Of a DNA stretch of 64,000 nucleotides, positions 7,676 to 15,934 are shown one piece after another. The notes under the pieces are model-generated. The model searched no databases. It was not told where the DNA came from and saw only the letters and a program-made list of their open reading frames with translations. Origin of the DNA: Fuerstiella sp. (GTDB taxonomy: Bacteria > Planctomycetota > Planctomycetia > Planctomycetales > Planctomycetaceae); NCBI GenBank assembly GCA_029245955.1, contig JAQWOH010000008.1, positions 62,001 to 126,000 of the forward strand. The letters are read 5' to 3'. Both the position numbers and the translations under genes were made by a program. Numbering within the stretch: position 1 is the stretch's first letter; each line of letters opens with the position of its first letter.

Positions 7676-10186
7676 TCAGTCAATAAAACGGAATTCGGCA
7701 GAAGCCAAAAGACTCTGACAGACAACTGACCACGAGGCGACGTTCTGTTCCGGGTCACTCGGCACGGACATCTGAGTCAGGAACTGAAGCGTCTCCTCGA
7801 CTTCCGCGGATTCAGGATTCCGCCCCAGACATAACAGCCACGCATAACGCATTCGTTCTTTATCATCGCTGGAACTTTCCATCACCCGAGCGGCAGTATC
7901 ACGGGACTGTTGCTGGACAAATTCACTGTTCATCAGAAACAAGGACTGTGTGGGAACGTTGGTCACCGTCCGCTGACCGGACGGGTTGCTGGGCTCAGGA
8001 AAATCGAACACCTTCAGCATTTCCGGCAGCAGTCCACGAATGATCGGCAGATAGACACTGCGATAAGGGAAAGGCTGTTCCAGTGGCTGAGTGTCGATAT
8101 TGCGGCCAACTTCACCTTCGCCCACCTGTTGCACCAGCGAACCGGAAGGGCGTGCAGACTGAAGCTGACCAGACGCCAGCAACATCGCATCACGCAATGC
8201 TTCCGCTTCCAGACGCCGGCGATTGGCTCGCCACAATAATTCATTTGAGGGATCCTGCCGCCAGCCCTCTTTGTTGCTGGCCGATGACATCTGATACGTC
8301 TGCGACGACACGATTTCGCGAATCAATGCCTTCACCGACCATTGGTGCTGATGCACGAAACGATGAGCCAGCCAGTCCAGCAGCAGTGGATGAGTGGGTG
8401 CGGCACCGGAACGTCCAAAATTGTCAACGGACTGAACCAGCCCCGTGCCAAACAAATGCTGCCACACACGATTAACCATGACCCGTGACGTTAATGGGTG
8501 ATCGGCATGAGTGATCCATCGGGCAAGCTGCACGCGACCGCTTTGTTCCTCGGGAATGGAGAACTCGTCGCGAAGTTCAACGCACGTCAGAAATCCGCGA
8601 GACGGCGTGTCCCCGTTCTTCCCTTTTTCACCGCGAATCTGAATCGGCCAGTCCTGAGTCTTCTTCCGATCCCGAACCGCGAATGCAAACTCAGGCAGTG
8701 GAATTTCTGCCTGCTGTTTCTGCAGGTCCTCTAGTTCTTTCTTGAGTACGGACAGCTGCTGCTGCACGTCCTTGTACTGCTGCAGGGATTTTCTTATTTT
8801 CGGCGGAAGTGCTTTGACGGACTCGGCATTGCTGCTTGCGCCCTCATCGGCGGCAAGCAGGGTCAGCAACTGTTTCCAGTTGCCCGGCAGCTGTTTCTTC
8901 AGCGATTTCGAACGCTTGTCCAGCGGAGTGATTTTCTTCCGGATGGCAGCCGTCTGTTTGCCGAACTGCTCCACCTGACCAGCCACCAGAGCAATATCTT
9001 CCGTCAGGGGATAATACACCTTCAGCTGGTCCTTCAGAGTATTGGGCCGGCGAGTACTGCCTCCGTAAAAAGTGTCGATGTTTCGAAAAATCCCTGCCAT
9101 CGCGTAGTAGTCGGCAGTGGGAACCGGATCGAACTTGTGATCGTGACATCGAGCACAGGACACCGTAAAAGCCATGAAGGCCTTGCTGATCACATCGATC
9201 TGATCGTCAACAATATCCAGTTCCAGATTCCCGCCATTCAGCGACTTGGAACCGATGGCCAGAAGGCCCGTCGCGATCAGATTGCTGCGTCGCTGTTCCT
9301 GACCGTCTGCCGACAGCAGATCTCCGGAAATCTGCTGCTGAACAAAATTATCGTATGGCATGTCACTGTTAAACGCATCAATGACGTAATCGCGATATCG
9401 CCACGAATACAACATCAACACATCACGACTGCTGCCGGTTGATTCTCCATACCGGACGACATCCAGCCAGTGACGTCCCCAGCGTTCGCCGAATTGAGCT
9501 GAACCCAGCAGGCGTTCGACCTGGGCCGGATAAGAATCGTTAGTTGCGGAACTGAAAGAACGGACCTCATCCACTGTTGGCGGCAGGCCAGTCAGGTCAA
9601 ACGTCACCCGTCGCAACAGTGCTTCCTTTGTCGCAGGAATGGCAGGCACAAGTTCAGCGGATTCCAGGCGTGCCAGAACAAATCGGTCGAGGTCCGTTGT
9701 GGGCCAGTCTTGATTCTGAACAGTCGGCACCTGGGGATTCTGAACCGGCTGTAACGACCACAGCGGCACGAATTCGTCCGACTCACTCTCTGCGTGCGGC
9801 GACATATCACCGTCACGCGGATCCGGTGCACCCATTTTGATCCAGCGACGAAACTCTGCAATAGTCTCGTCATCCAGTTTTTCGTCGGGAGGCATTTCCA
9901 GATCGCGATACTCAATTGCCGACAGCAGCAGACTTTCGTTCAGATCCTTCGGCACGACCGCGGGGCCCGTTTCTCCTCCTTCGTGCGTGCCGGCTCTGGA
10001 ATCCAGAAGTAATCCTCCGGCGGGCTCCTCAGATTCTGACGAGTGACACTCGTAGCAATAGTCTGCCAGAATCGGACGGATTTTCTCTTCAAAGAAGTCG
10101 ATTCCGTCGTCCGCAGCGGCAACAGAAATACCCATAACAAAGGTTACGAAACCAAGCATGCGAAGGTGTGATTGCAAAATCAGCAT
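7676..10186 (-). CDS. PSCyt1-DUF1549-DUF1553 exported haem protein
   Basis: 836 residues. A signal peptide (about residues 10-26) is followed by a planctomycete cytochrome c domain with haem motif CYECH (44-48) and distal EMPPDEKL segment. The DUF1549 domain starts near LDRFVLARLESAEL and carries LTGLPPT and GERWGRHWLDVVRYGES; a second Cys motif, CARCHDHKFDP, lies near its end. A coiled-coil-like stretch (~430-490) separates it from the C-terminal DUF1553 domain (NRVWQHLFGTGLV, FGRSGAAPTHPLLLDWLA, NRRRLEAEALRDAML). It probably acts in the periplasm or at the cell surface. The gene is upstream of the DUF1501 gene on the same strand. A possible promoter lies at 10242-10247 (TACAAT-like -10). 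Confidence 0.93.
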   Translation of the reverse strand: MLILQSHLRMLGFVTFVMGISVAAADDGIDFFEEKIRPILADYCYECHSSESEEPAGGLLLDSRAGTHEGGETGPAVVPKDLNESLLLSAIEYRDLEMPPDEKLDDETIAEFRRWIKMGAPDPRDGDMSPHAESESDEFVPLWSLQPVQNPQVPTVQNQDWPTTDLDRFVLARLESAELVPAIPATKEALLRRVTFDLTGLPPTVDEVRSFSSATNDSYPAQVERLLGSAQFGERWGRHWLDVVRYGESTGSSRDVLMLYSWRYRDYVIDAFNSDMPYDNFVQQQISGDLLSADGQEQRRSNLIATGLLAIGSKSLNGGNLELDIVDDQIDVISKAFMAFTVSCARCHDHKFDPVPTADYYAMAGIFRNIDTFYGGSTRRPNTLKDQLKVYYPLTEDIALVAGQVEQFGKQTAAIRKKITPLDKRSKSLKKQLPGNWKQLLTLLAADEGASSNAESVKALPPKIRKSLQQYKDVQQQLSVLKKELEDLQKQQAEIPLPEFAFAVRDRKKTQDWPIQIRGEKGKNGDTPSRGFLTCVELRDEFSIPEEQSGRVQLARWITHADHPLTSRVMVNRVWQHLFGTGLVQSVDNFGRSGAAPTHPLLLDWLAHRFVHQHQWSVKALIREIVSSQTYQMSSASNKEGWRQDPSNELLWRANRRRLEAEALRDAMLLASGQLQSARPSGSLVQQVGEGEVGRNIDTQPLEQPFPYRSVYLPIIRGLLPEMLKVFDFPEPSNPSGQRTVTNVPTQSLFLMNSEFVQQQSRDTAARVMESSSDDKERMRYAWLLCLGRNPESAEVEETLQFLTQMSVPSDPEQNVASWSVVCQSLLASAEFRFID

Positions 10187-10702
10187 GTCTGGAACAATGC
10201 AGGCAAGAATCGAGGCAGGAGTGGCAGGGCAGGACGACAGATTGTATCAGAGCCTATTAGAAAGAGTACAAACATTTCAGCGAGGCTCCCGTCGGAACCG
10301 CGTTTCCGGCATTTGAGCCGGAATAACGGAGCCATGAGTTGCCGCATTCCCTTCGGTACCTGCGTTTTTTCAGATAAGGCTCTCGCAGCAGATGAACAGT
10401 CCAGGAATCGCGTAAAACAAAAGTCACGGGTCCGGGACGGCACTGAGGCCTGAATAATCGGCATAAACGCCCGGGTTGTATATGCGGTCGGTACGGGATC
10501 GACCGTCCAACCAGACACCGTCGCTTACCGGTCAAGCGGTCTTGTAAGTGTGGTCGATGAAAAAACAAGGGCGTGATGCGTCATTCCGAGCTGTCGTGCC
10601 AGTGTTTTCTGGACTTGGCAGGTACAGTTCCTCAAGATAAACGTGCATTTGCGCAACGTTGTTGTTGCGTATCTTCAGTTTGGCCGGACAGTGAATTCGT
10701 TC
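10187..10702. other. Divergent intergenic region with possible promoter
   Basis: About 500 bases between divergently transcribed genes. On the minus strand a TACAAT -10-like hexamer (plus-strand 10242-10247) with a TTGTAC -35-like element 19 bases upstream would start transcription about 50 bases before the DUF1553 gene. The long spacer makes this tentative. No coding frame is convincing. Confidence 0.35.
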
Positions 10703-12481
10703 ATGCTTCAGATCTTTCGTGGAGTCAGTCTGCTTACGTCACGTGCCACCGTGTTTCAGTACGTCGCGACCGTTTCGATGGCGGCATGCCTGTTACCAAC
10801 TCTGGGCCCCGTCACCGCGCAGCAGGAAGACGGCGATCCGACCCGGGATGATCTGTTCGTTTTCAAGCCGAACACTCCGATTCGCCAGGTACGAGGAGCC
10901 GTACTGGCAGAACGCCTGGATCGCCCCGGACTGGCTCAGGGCTATCTGCAGGATCTTATCGATTCTCAACCGACAACCGAAACTCTGCGTTCGCTGCGTC
11001 AGAAATTCGGCATCGCACTTTTTCTGGAACTCAGCACCGTCGAAGAACTGCAGCCGACCTCTCGTGATCTGCTGCATCTGATGAACAAGTCGATGAAGCA
11101 GGATGCACCATCGGCGGATGCGGTCGAATCACTGATCAACACGCTGGGGCAGTCAGAACAACAGACACTGGACGCATCTATCCGAATCCTGAGTGCTGAA
11201 GGCGATGCCGTTGAACCTCTGCTGGCTGCAGACCCAACAACTCCGCAGGGAGAGATTGCTGCGCTGTTGTTACAGAAATACGCACGCCGTTTGCGGCATG
11301 GATTGCTGACTGCATTGTCAAATGCCGATGAACCCGGTCGAACTCGAATTCTGGGACTGCTGGAAACAACGGCCGATGCGGAGTTGGTCAATGACCTGAG
11401 TCCGTATCGTTTTGACAAATCTGATGTTGTTTCTGTCGCCGCCACGAGTGCGTCACGAAGGCTGTTGCAGGGCCGATCACTGCCAGGCACAGCCGACGCA
11501 ACAGTGGATTCTCTGGTCAGCGATGCCATACGTTTGATCGCCGCGGCGGGAGCCACCTTTCCTTCGCAGGACCAGTTGTTCGCACAACGAAATATTCGAA
11601 ATCGGAAGGCTGAACCTGAGGACAGAATCTACGGTGCATACATGCTTGAGCGTGCCGCCACGTTAAGTCATTACGCGACATCAATTCGCCCTGATGATGA
11701 GATAGCAAAGGCGGCGCAGCTGGTAGCGGAAGTTACGGAACAGTCGTGGCCCGCCAAATGGCCGGTACAGATGGACGTTCCGATCATCGACACGGCAGCC
11801 GAAGCCGCCGACGTGGATGTTGCCGCATTGCGAATTGCGCTGCAGACAAAAAACACGTCTTCTGTATTTGGAATTCTTAGCCGCTCTGAGACCGCGGCGG
11901 TCCTGAAGCAGCATCCGCAATTGATGCGAAGCTGTCTGTTGTTTCCGTCCTCGCGAGTTCGGCTGATCACAGCCGGTATCGCGCATGCTTACAGAATCAG
12001 CAGCCCTTTCGCGGTCGCCGTGGTCGCATCGGGGATCGAGGGGCTCGAAGCGCCGGAAGCGGTGGTTATCGATTCAGGAGGCGGCGACAGCGCCACGACA
12101 GCCGCTGTTCTTATCGATGCCGGCTATAAGGCCAAAGCCGCCAGCACGGGGCAATCAGGATTCGAAGCCGCCACACATCAGATGCATTGTGAACTGATTC
12201 TGATACACAGCAATTGTCTGCGCTGGTCGCTTTCGCAAACAATTGCGAATCTGCGAACCGACTATCGAACCCGAAACACACCGATCGTGGTTTACGGCCC
12301 TGAACGAGACAAAGTGCGAACCGAGGGGGTCAGGACGAATTATCACGGCTTGTGGTGGATTACCGAACCGATTTCCGAAATCACGTTTGTCCACACGCTG
12401 CGTTATACAAACGTACCATCGCCGATTCTGTCCGAAGCCGAACGCAGGTCGATGACACGTTTCGCACGCACGCTGCAGTAG
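10703..12481 (+). CDS. Exported protein with alpha-helical repeats and receiver-like C-terminal domain
   Basis: 592 residues from the ATG at 10703; a GTG at 10643 is an alternative. The N-terminus has a signal-peptide-like hydrophobic stretch ending VTAQ, so the protein is probably exported. The middle (~60-380) is helical and Ala/Leu-rich with repeated short helices, resembling HEAT-type or TPR-type repeats. The last ~150 residues resemble a CheY-like fold: APEAVVIDSGGG, then ELILIHSNCLRWSLSQTI, TPIVVYGPERD and GLWWITEPISE correspond in spacing to receiver strands 1, 3, 4 and 5, but the usual phosphoacceptor Asp is not evident (IHSN). I therefore read it as a pseudo-receiver. Function unknown; no informative operon partner. 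Confidence 0.75.
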   Translation: MLQIFRGVSLLTSRATVFQYVATVSMAACLLPTLGPVTAQQEDGDPTRDDLFVFKPNTPIRQVRGAVLAERLDRPGLAQGYLQDLIDSQPTTETLRSLRQKFGIALFLELSTVEELQPTSRDLLHLMNKSMKQDAPSADAVESLINTLGQSEQQTLDASIRILSAEGDAVEPLLAADPTTPQGEIAALLLQKYARRLRHGLLTALSNADEPGRTRILGLLETTADAELVNDLSPYRFDKSDVVSVAATSASRRLLQGRSLPGTADATVDSLVSDAIRLIAAAGATFPSQDQLFAQRNIRNRKAEPEDRIYGAYMLERAATLSHYATSIRPDDEIAKAAQLVAEVTEQSWPAKWPVQMDVPIIDTAAEAADVDVAALRIALQTKNTSSVFGILSRSETAAVLKQHPQLMRSCLLFPSSRVRLITAGIAHAYRISSPFAVAVVASGIEGLEAPEAVVIDSGGGDSATTAAVLIDAGYKAKAASTGQSGFEAATHQMHCELILIHSNCLRWSLSQTIANLRTDYRTRNTPIVVYGPERDKVRTEGVRTNYHGLWWITEPISEITFVHTLRYTNVPSPILSEAERRSMTRFARTLQ

Positions 12482-12543
12482 CAGGAAGCACGGGCTTCTG
12501 GCCGCGGCATTCTGCACTTCCGACGTGGCACATATCTGCGACG

Positions 12544-12561
12544 GGGAAATCCGGATTTCCC
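12544..12561. repeat. Perfect 18-bp palindrome between convergent genes
   Basis: GGGAAATCC followed directly by GGATTTCCC. It lies between the stop at 12481 (plus) and the stop at 12608 (minus), so it could contribute to a bidirectional terminator, although no long T tract follows; it could also be a protein site. Confidence 0.4.
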
Positions 12562-12607
12562 TTCCCGGATAGCGGTACAGACGAATCATTGCCTGATTGC
12601 GGCCCTG

Positions 12608-12763
12608 TTATCGTCGACCGCTGAGCAGAACAAAACCAACGGCGATAACAAACACCGCGCCGATGCAGTATTCATGGGGCTCAAGATCGATGTATTCATC
12701 GAGCAGCAGGCGTTTAACCTCCCTCGTCCATTGCAGCAAACTGAATTTCATCTGATTCAACAT
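12608..12763 (-). CDS. Small membrane protein, 51 residues
   Basis: A short frame ending in a clear transmembrane helix (CIGAVFVIAVGFVLLSG) followed by a positive RR tail, preceded by an amphipathic, charged segment (VKRLLLDEYIDLEPHEY). The ATG at 12763 has a weak purine stretch upstream; an in-frame ATG four codons later is possible. It lies 140 bases downstream of proB on the same strand. The composition is protein-like and the helix is convincing, but I do not recognise a family. It could be a small inner-membrane protein or a spurious frame. Confidence 0.5.
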   Translation of the reverse strand: MLNQMKFSLLQWTREVKRLLLDEYIDLEPHEYCIGAVFVIAVGFVLLSGRR

Positions 12764-12903
12764 GGCAAGTGCAATCCTGGGGAATGCTGAAGACAACCTG
12801 CCTGTAAAATGTGTCACCGTTCACGGACTGGCCCAGGTATTCAGATCGATTGCTATGGTGTGCGAACCAACACAGCAGGATTGTATCGACTGTGACGACT
12901 GTA

Positions 12904-14073
12904 TCAGCCTCTCGTATTGTCTGCCTCCGCAGTACGACCGACATCGGTCACAACCAGATTGTCCCGGTGAACAACCTCCCCGTAGGGAACATGACCTATC
13001 AGTTCCCGAATCTGCGCCGTGCGGCGACCCAGAATCCTGCGAACATCAACAGACGAATAGTTTGAAAGTCCACGGGCCACAGCGCTGTACGACGAACTGA
13101 CGAGTTCGACGGACGCTCCCTGATCGAAGTCGCCGATCACATCAGAGATCCCCACAGCCAGCAACGAACGGCCTTCCGCTACGACCGCTCGACGGGCGCC
13201 TTCGTCAAGAACCAGCTTCCCCTCCGGACGAGTCGCGTAACCAATCCACTTCTTCCATGCCGGCACCGTGGTTCCGGCCGCCAGGAAAAGTGTTCCAACA
13301 TCGTCGCCGCGGGAAATCCTATCAAGCACACCCGCTTCACGACCGTTCGCCAGAATCACACTTTCGCCAACGGAGGTCGCGTCAATAATGGCAGACAGCT
13401 TGGCCGACATTCCTCCACGTCCACGTGAACTTTGTTCTGCCGCGACATGACTCAGCATCGACACATCCGGTTTTTCCACCAGCGAAATCAGATTGCTGGT
13501 GGGATCCGACGGAGGTCCGTCGTACAGCCCATCGATGCCCGATAGAATAATCAGCAACGGGTCAGGCACCTGGGCAGCAATCATCGATGCCAGTTGATCA
13601 TTATCACCAAGGGCGATCTCTTCGGTGCTGACGCTGTCATTCTCATTCACAACAGGCACAACACCGAAATCAAGTAATGTGCGAATCGTGTTACGAACAT
13701 TCAGATACCGGCGACGATTTCGAAAATCATTTACAGTGACCAGGATCTGTGCGACCACATGACCCGAGCGATTCAGGTTCTCTCCCCATTCCTTCATAAG
13801 ACGGGTCTGGCCGGCAGCTGCCGCTGCCTGCAGCGCGGGAAGAGACTCCGGGCTCTGGGTCAGCCCCAGAACTCCTATCCCCGCAGCGACTGCCCCGCTG
13901 GAAACGATCACAACTTTGCGTCCGGAAAAGATCAGTCGATCGATCTGTTCAGACAGGTGGCCAATGCCGTCTTCATCAAGCTGGTCGTCGTCGCGCGTCA
14001 GGACATTCGACCCGATCTTGACGATGAGTGTGCGGGAAGAATCAAAGACTTCCTGACGGACCAGATTTCGCAT
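12904..14073 (-). CDS. proB: Glutamate 5-kinase
   Basis: 389 residues. Catalyses ATP-dependent phosphorylation of glutamate to gamma-glutamyl phosphate, the first step of proline synthesis, in the cytoplasm. The amino-acid kinase domain begins at RTLIVKIGSNVL and contains VIVSSGAVAAG, NENDSVST and GRGGMSAKL, all typical of ProB. The C-terminal ~90 residues form a PUA domain (GARRAVVAEGRSLLAVGISDV). A frame opens 17 codons earlier, but the ATG at 14073 directly precedes the conserved domain. proA is not in the window. The gene is on the same strand as the big cluster upstream, but a 187-base gap suggests its own transcript. Confidence 0.95.
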   Translation of the reverse strand: MRNLVRQEVFDSSRTLIVKIGSNVLTRDDDQLDEDGIGHLSEQIDRLIFSGRKVVIVSSGAVAAGIGVLGLTQSPESLPALQAAAAAGQTRLMKEWGENLNRSGHVVAQILVTVNDFRNRRRYLNVRNTIRTLLDFGVVPVVNENDSVSTEEIALGDNDQLASMIAAQVPDPLLIILSGIDGLYDGPPSDPTSNLISLVEKPDVSMLSHVAAEQSSRGRGGMSAKLSAIIDATSVGESVILANGREAGVLDRISRGDDVGTLFLAAGTTVPAWKKWIGYATRPEGKLVLDEGARRAVVAEGRSLLAVGISDVIGDFDQGASVELVSSSYSAVARGLSNYSSVDVRRILGRRTAQIRELIGHVPYGEVVHRDNLVVTDVGRTAEADNTRG

Positions 14074-14260
14074 CTTCGGCCTTAAGAGAACTCGGCTCGC
14101 AAACATAACACAGCAGATTCGCAAGGACGCCTGACCCGAATTCGACAGCCTGCTCAGGTCTGCGAGAGTCGTCCAGAATGCAAATTAAATTGTCCGGCCG
14201 CTCACGCAGTACGCTGCATCTCAATCAAATGCACAAGTCCGCATCACAGCGTCTCAGACT

Positions 14261-15934
14261 TCAAAGACCCACCGCAGACTCAATCTGTTTGAGCTCAGCC
14301 TGACGTTCCACTCGTTTTTCATCACTGAAAAACGTCTCGACCGATTCCCCCAGCTTTTGACACAACCTGTCGATGCGTGTAGATCCCATGCGACGCCTTG
14401 TTGATTCCTGCACAGCCGGGATCCGAATATTGCTGATGGACTCCAGAAATTCCTTCTTGGCAGGAACGTTGCGGTAGTCACCAAGCAACTTTTCAACAGC
14501 CTTCGCGTCCTGCGCTTCAGCTGCCTTGCGGGCACGCGCCAGCAGGACGCCCTGCATGGCAATCGAATCGATCAGCTGGTCCTGCAGCAACTGCAGCTCA
14601 CCCTCCACACCCAGACGAACCGAATCGTCCGGCAATGCTACCATGTCGTACGGCAGCAGACCCGGTGCATACGGTACGCGTGCAAGAAGTGACGCACCGC
14701 TGTAGACACGAATCCAGAACGTCGGATGATTCTCACGCGTTTCAATCACAACTTCACCATTGCGGTCACTGACAAGCTGCGTTTGCGGCCCGTCTTCCTC
14801 ATCTTTCCAGCCCAGCTGATAGGCAATGGCCAGACGATGCGAAATCAGTGGTTTGTCCTGACGCGACTGCAGTACCAGCCTGACTCGACTCCGGCCGGCC
14901 GTCGGTCGCTGGCGTACGGCCAGATGCTGCAGCCGACGGCCTTTGCCACCAAACAGAGAGAACGTCATATGTGTCGCGTAGTAGCCCGTTACCATTCCAC
15001 GCGCAACTTCACGATCCACTGACATCGCCCGAATGTATGACAGCGGCAGCGCCTTCAGCTGCTGCAGCTTCTTCGGATTCCGCCGTTCCATCGATCGGAC
15101 AAATGGTCTCAGCACGTCTCCTTTTCTGACCTGATCGGCCGAGGCATCCGGTGGCCTGAGTTCTCCGGCCTGAGTCTGCAATTCCATCAGGCTGCGGCCC
15201 TCTTCGTCATCGAACTGACGAACATACAACAGAACAGGGCGAAAGGAATCTCTCATCAGGCGTGCGGCAACGGCACCAACGGACCGCGGATCCAGAGTTC
15301 GTTCAGAATACAGAGGGGTCAGTTCCTGTATCCGCGGATCGTATTCGCGACAGCTGATGTTGAAGGTTCGCCCTGAGGACTCGACCGTCAGAATAAAGGC
15401 TTTATCACACTCTTCTTCCGGATACAGATCGAACACGTCAGGCAGTTGCAGACGCTCCAGACGTGCCTCGTGTCCGGGTATCAGCCATTCGTTAATTTCA
15501 ATGTCTGCTGCCCACATGCGTCCGTACATTCGGGCCACAGCCACCTCAATATCACTGATAAATTGTTCACGAACAGCGTTCCTGGTCGCGCTTTGATTAT
15601 CGAACGCAATCGATATCCGGACGCGATACGGACGACTGCCGAAGGGGATTTCGACTTCCGCTTCCTTCTCTGTGGCCGCGGCTACGGCAGCCGGTTGTTC
15701 AACAGCAGCGGCATCAGTCGATGTTTGGGCATCAGTCGGTTCGGTCAAAGAAGCCTGCTCACCGGCGGCAGGCGCAACCGACGACGCAGTTTCTTCGGCT
15801 GCAGTTTCGTTCTGCTCGGCTGTATCCTGCAAGGCCGCGAACACCTGAGGCGATGTCGCCAGCCATGGCACGAAAATGGCAGCGGACACGCAGGTCAGCG
15901 CACTAAGAAACAAAACCGCGGATCGCTTTCTCAT
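14261..15934 (-). CDS. Exported protein of unknown function, last gene of the ExbBD-kinase cluster
   Basis: 557 residues. An N-terminal signal peptide (ending near SPQVFA) is followed by an Ala/Glu/Thr-rich low-complexity stretch (~35-95) and a folded part of unknown type (~100-557) with IPFGSRPYRVRISI at its start and a basic, helical C-terminus. I recognise no family. Its start codon overlaps the stop of the solute-binding-like gene by four bases (ATGA at 15931-15934), so the two are translationally coupled and this gene belongs to the cluster. By context it is probably a periplasmic partner of the Tol/Exb-like complex. Confidence 0.75.
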   Translation of the reverse strand: MRKRSAVLFLSALTCVSAAIFVPWLATSPQVFAALQDTAEQNETAAEETASSVAPAAGEQASLTEPTDAQTSTDAAAVEQPAAVAAATEKEAEVEIPFGSRPYRVRISIAFDNQSATRNAVREQFISDIEVAVARMYGRMWAADIEINEWLIPGHEARLERLQLPDVFDLYPEEECDKAFILTVESSGRTFNISCREYDPRIQELTPLYSERTLDPRSVGAVAARLMRDSFRPVLLYVRQFDDEEGRSLMELQTQAGELRPPDASADQVRKGDVLRPFVRSMERRNPKKLQQLKALPLSYIRAMSVDREVARGMVTGYYATHMTFSLFGGKGRRLQHLAVRQRPTAGRSRVRLVLQSRQDKPLISHRLAIAYQLGWKDEEDGPQTQLVSDRNGEVVIETRENHPTFWIRVYSGASLLARVPYAPGLLPYDMVALPDDSVRLGVEGELQLLQDQLIDSIAMQGVLLARARKAAEAQDAKAVEKLLGDYRNVPAKKEFLESISNIRIPAVQESTRRRMGSTRIDRLCQKLGESVETFFSDEKRVERQAELKQIESAVGL

